DNA from: Methanocorpusculum sp.
GTDB lineage: Archaea > Halobacteriota > Methanomicrobia > Methanomicrobiales > Methanocorpusculaceae
Direction: 5' to 3'
Assembly: GCA_029987045.1 (NCBI GenBank)
Contig: DALTWN010000070.1
Span: forward strand, 1 to 5,915
DNA length: 5,915 nucleotides
Part shown: in pieces, positions 5,592 through 5,915 of the stretch
Numbering within the stretch: position 1 is the stretch's first letter
How the letters are laid out: the number at the start of each line of letters is the position of its first letter
Program-made: the position numbers and the translations under genes
Notes under the pieces: generated by a model
What the model was told of the DNA's origin: nothing
The model's input: the letters and a program-made list of their open reading frames with translations, nothing else
Database searches by the model: none

Positions 5592-5915
5592 ATGTCCCGC
5601 ATTCAGAAACACACTGAAGGATACAAATCTGATGCTGAGATTATCGCTATTTTACAACGGCAACATGAAGAAGATTTAGCTGCAAATTCTGAACTTAAAC
5701 AGACTATTGCAGAGCTTCAGGAGACCATTGCTAACCTCAATGAGGTTATCGCTAATTTGACTGCTCGTCTCAATATGAATAGCTATAACAGCAGTCTGCC
5801 TCCATCACATGATATTGTGCCTCCATCCTCAAAGAATCGTAGTCTTCGAACCAAGAGTGGAAAGAAAGTTGGCGGTCAACCGAACCACAAAGGGGCTACA
5901 CGTGAACTTGTTGAT
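5592..5915 (+). CDS. IS66-family transposase (N-terminal 108 residues, cut by the window end)
   Basis: An open frame from ATG 5592 runs to the end of the window without a stop. Residues 14-62 form a leucine/isoleucine-spaced coiled coil (I39, L42, I46, L49, I53, L56, L60), the usual N-terminal helix of IS66 TnpC proteins. It leads into NMNSYNSSLPPSHD (61-74), the family's 'NSxNSSxPPSxD' signature, then a basic stretch with RSLRTKSGKKVGGQPNHKGA (83-102), matching 'R-x(n)-KSGRKPGGQPGHKG' of the DUF6444 region. The zinc-binding region and DDE catalytic domain would lie beyond the window. The full protein is usually about 450-550 residues, so whether this copy is intact cannot be judged. Codons ending in A/T are frequent, unlike the GC-richer genes to the left, which fits a recent arrival. 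Confidence 0.9.
   Translation, partial: MSRIQKHTEGYKSDAEIIAILQRQHEEDLAANSELKQTIAELQETIANLNEVIANLTARLNMNSYNSSLPPSHDIVPPSSKNRSLRTKSGKKVGGQPNHKGATRELVD

Larger units (their letters stand above)
5405..5915 (+). mobile_element. IS66-family insertion sequence, left part only
   Basis: The transposase start at 5592 shows that an IS66-family element begins in this AT-rich stretch and continues past the window. Ends of IS66 elements commonly start with GTAA. A GTAA occurs at 5405, 187 nt before the transposase, just where a C8 tract (5416-5423) and T8 tract (5428-5435) begin, so 5405 is my best guess at the left tip. IS66 makes 8-bp target duplications, which would make ATCAAATG (5397-5404) the left copy. 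Only one gene precedes the window edge and it is the large transposase, so this looks like the single-gene type (ISBst12-like) without tnpA/tnpB upstream. The element type is firm; the exact boundary is not. Confidence 0.6.

Overview
The window looks like a piece of a methanogenic archaeon's chromosome, most likely of the order Methanomicrobiales (Methanocorpusculum-like, moderate confidence). The signs are the end of an archaeal-type RNA polymerase A'' gene, archaeal TATA-box promoters with two probable leaderless starts, a strong archaeal Shine-Dalgarno match between the two large genes, and a big secreted protein of the DUF3821 type common in that order. The main genes are of moderate GC. 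The right end and the gap at 4389-4660 are clearly more AT-rich.

Layout. 1-89 is the 3' end of rpoA2 (RNA polymerase subunit A''), closed by a hairpin plus T-tract. 239-4345 is a two-gene unit. It encodes an 883-residue exported surface protein (DUF3821-like N-terminal region, Ig-like beta domains, Ser/Thr linker, C-terminal membrane anchor), followed after 6 nt by a 482-residue predicted lipoprotein with an acidic block and a sequon-rich linker. The second gene's Shine-Dalgarno overlaps the first gene's stop codon, so the two are probably translated together and may act together at the cell surface. 4346-4807 holds a terminator, the remains of a winged-helix DNA-binding C-terminus (VPQNVPQ linker, in-frame TAG, eroded end), and a promoter. 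4808-5254 is a 148-residue lipoprotein with a probable leaderless transcript. 5255-5591 holds a terminator and the left end of an insertion sequence. 5592-5915 is the first 108 codons of an IS66-family transposase that runs off the window.

How the genes fit together. The three middle genes all encode exported, membrane-anchored proteins, so this is a cell-envelope block between a core transcription gene and a mobile element. No enzyme, defence system, RNA gene or CRISPR array was seen. The most unusual observations are: (a) at all three transcription-unit ends the stop codon lies inside a perfect hairpin upstream of a T-tract; (b) the eroded DNA-binding protein remnant; (c) the uncharacterised surface-protein/lipoprotein pair, with two tandem related domains in the first and a dense cluster of N-glycosylation sequons in the second.
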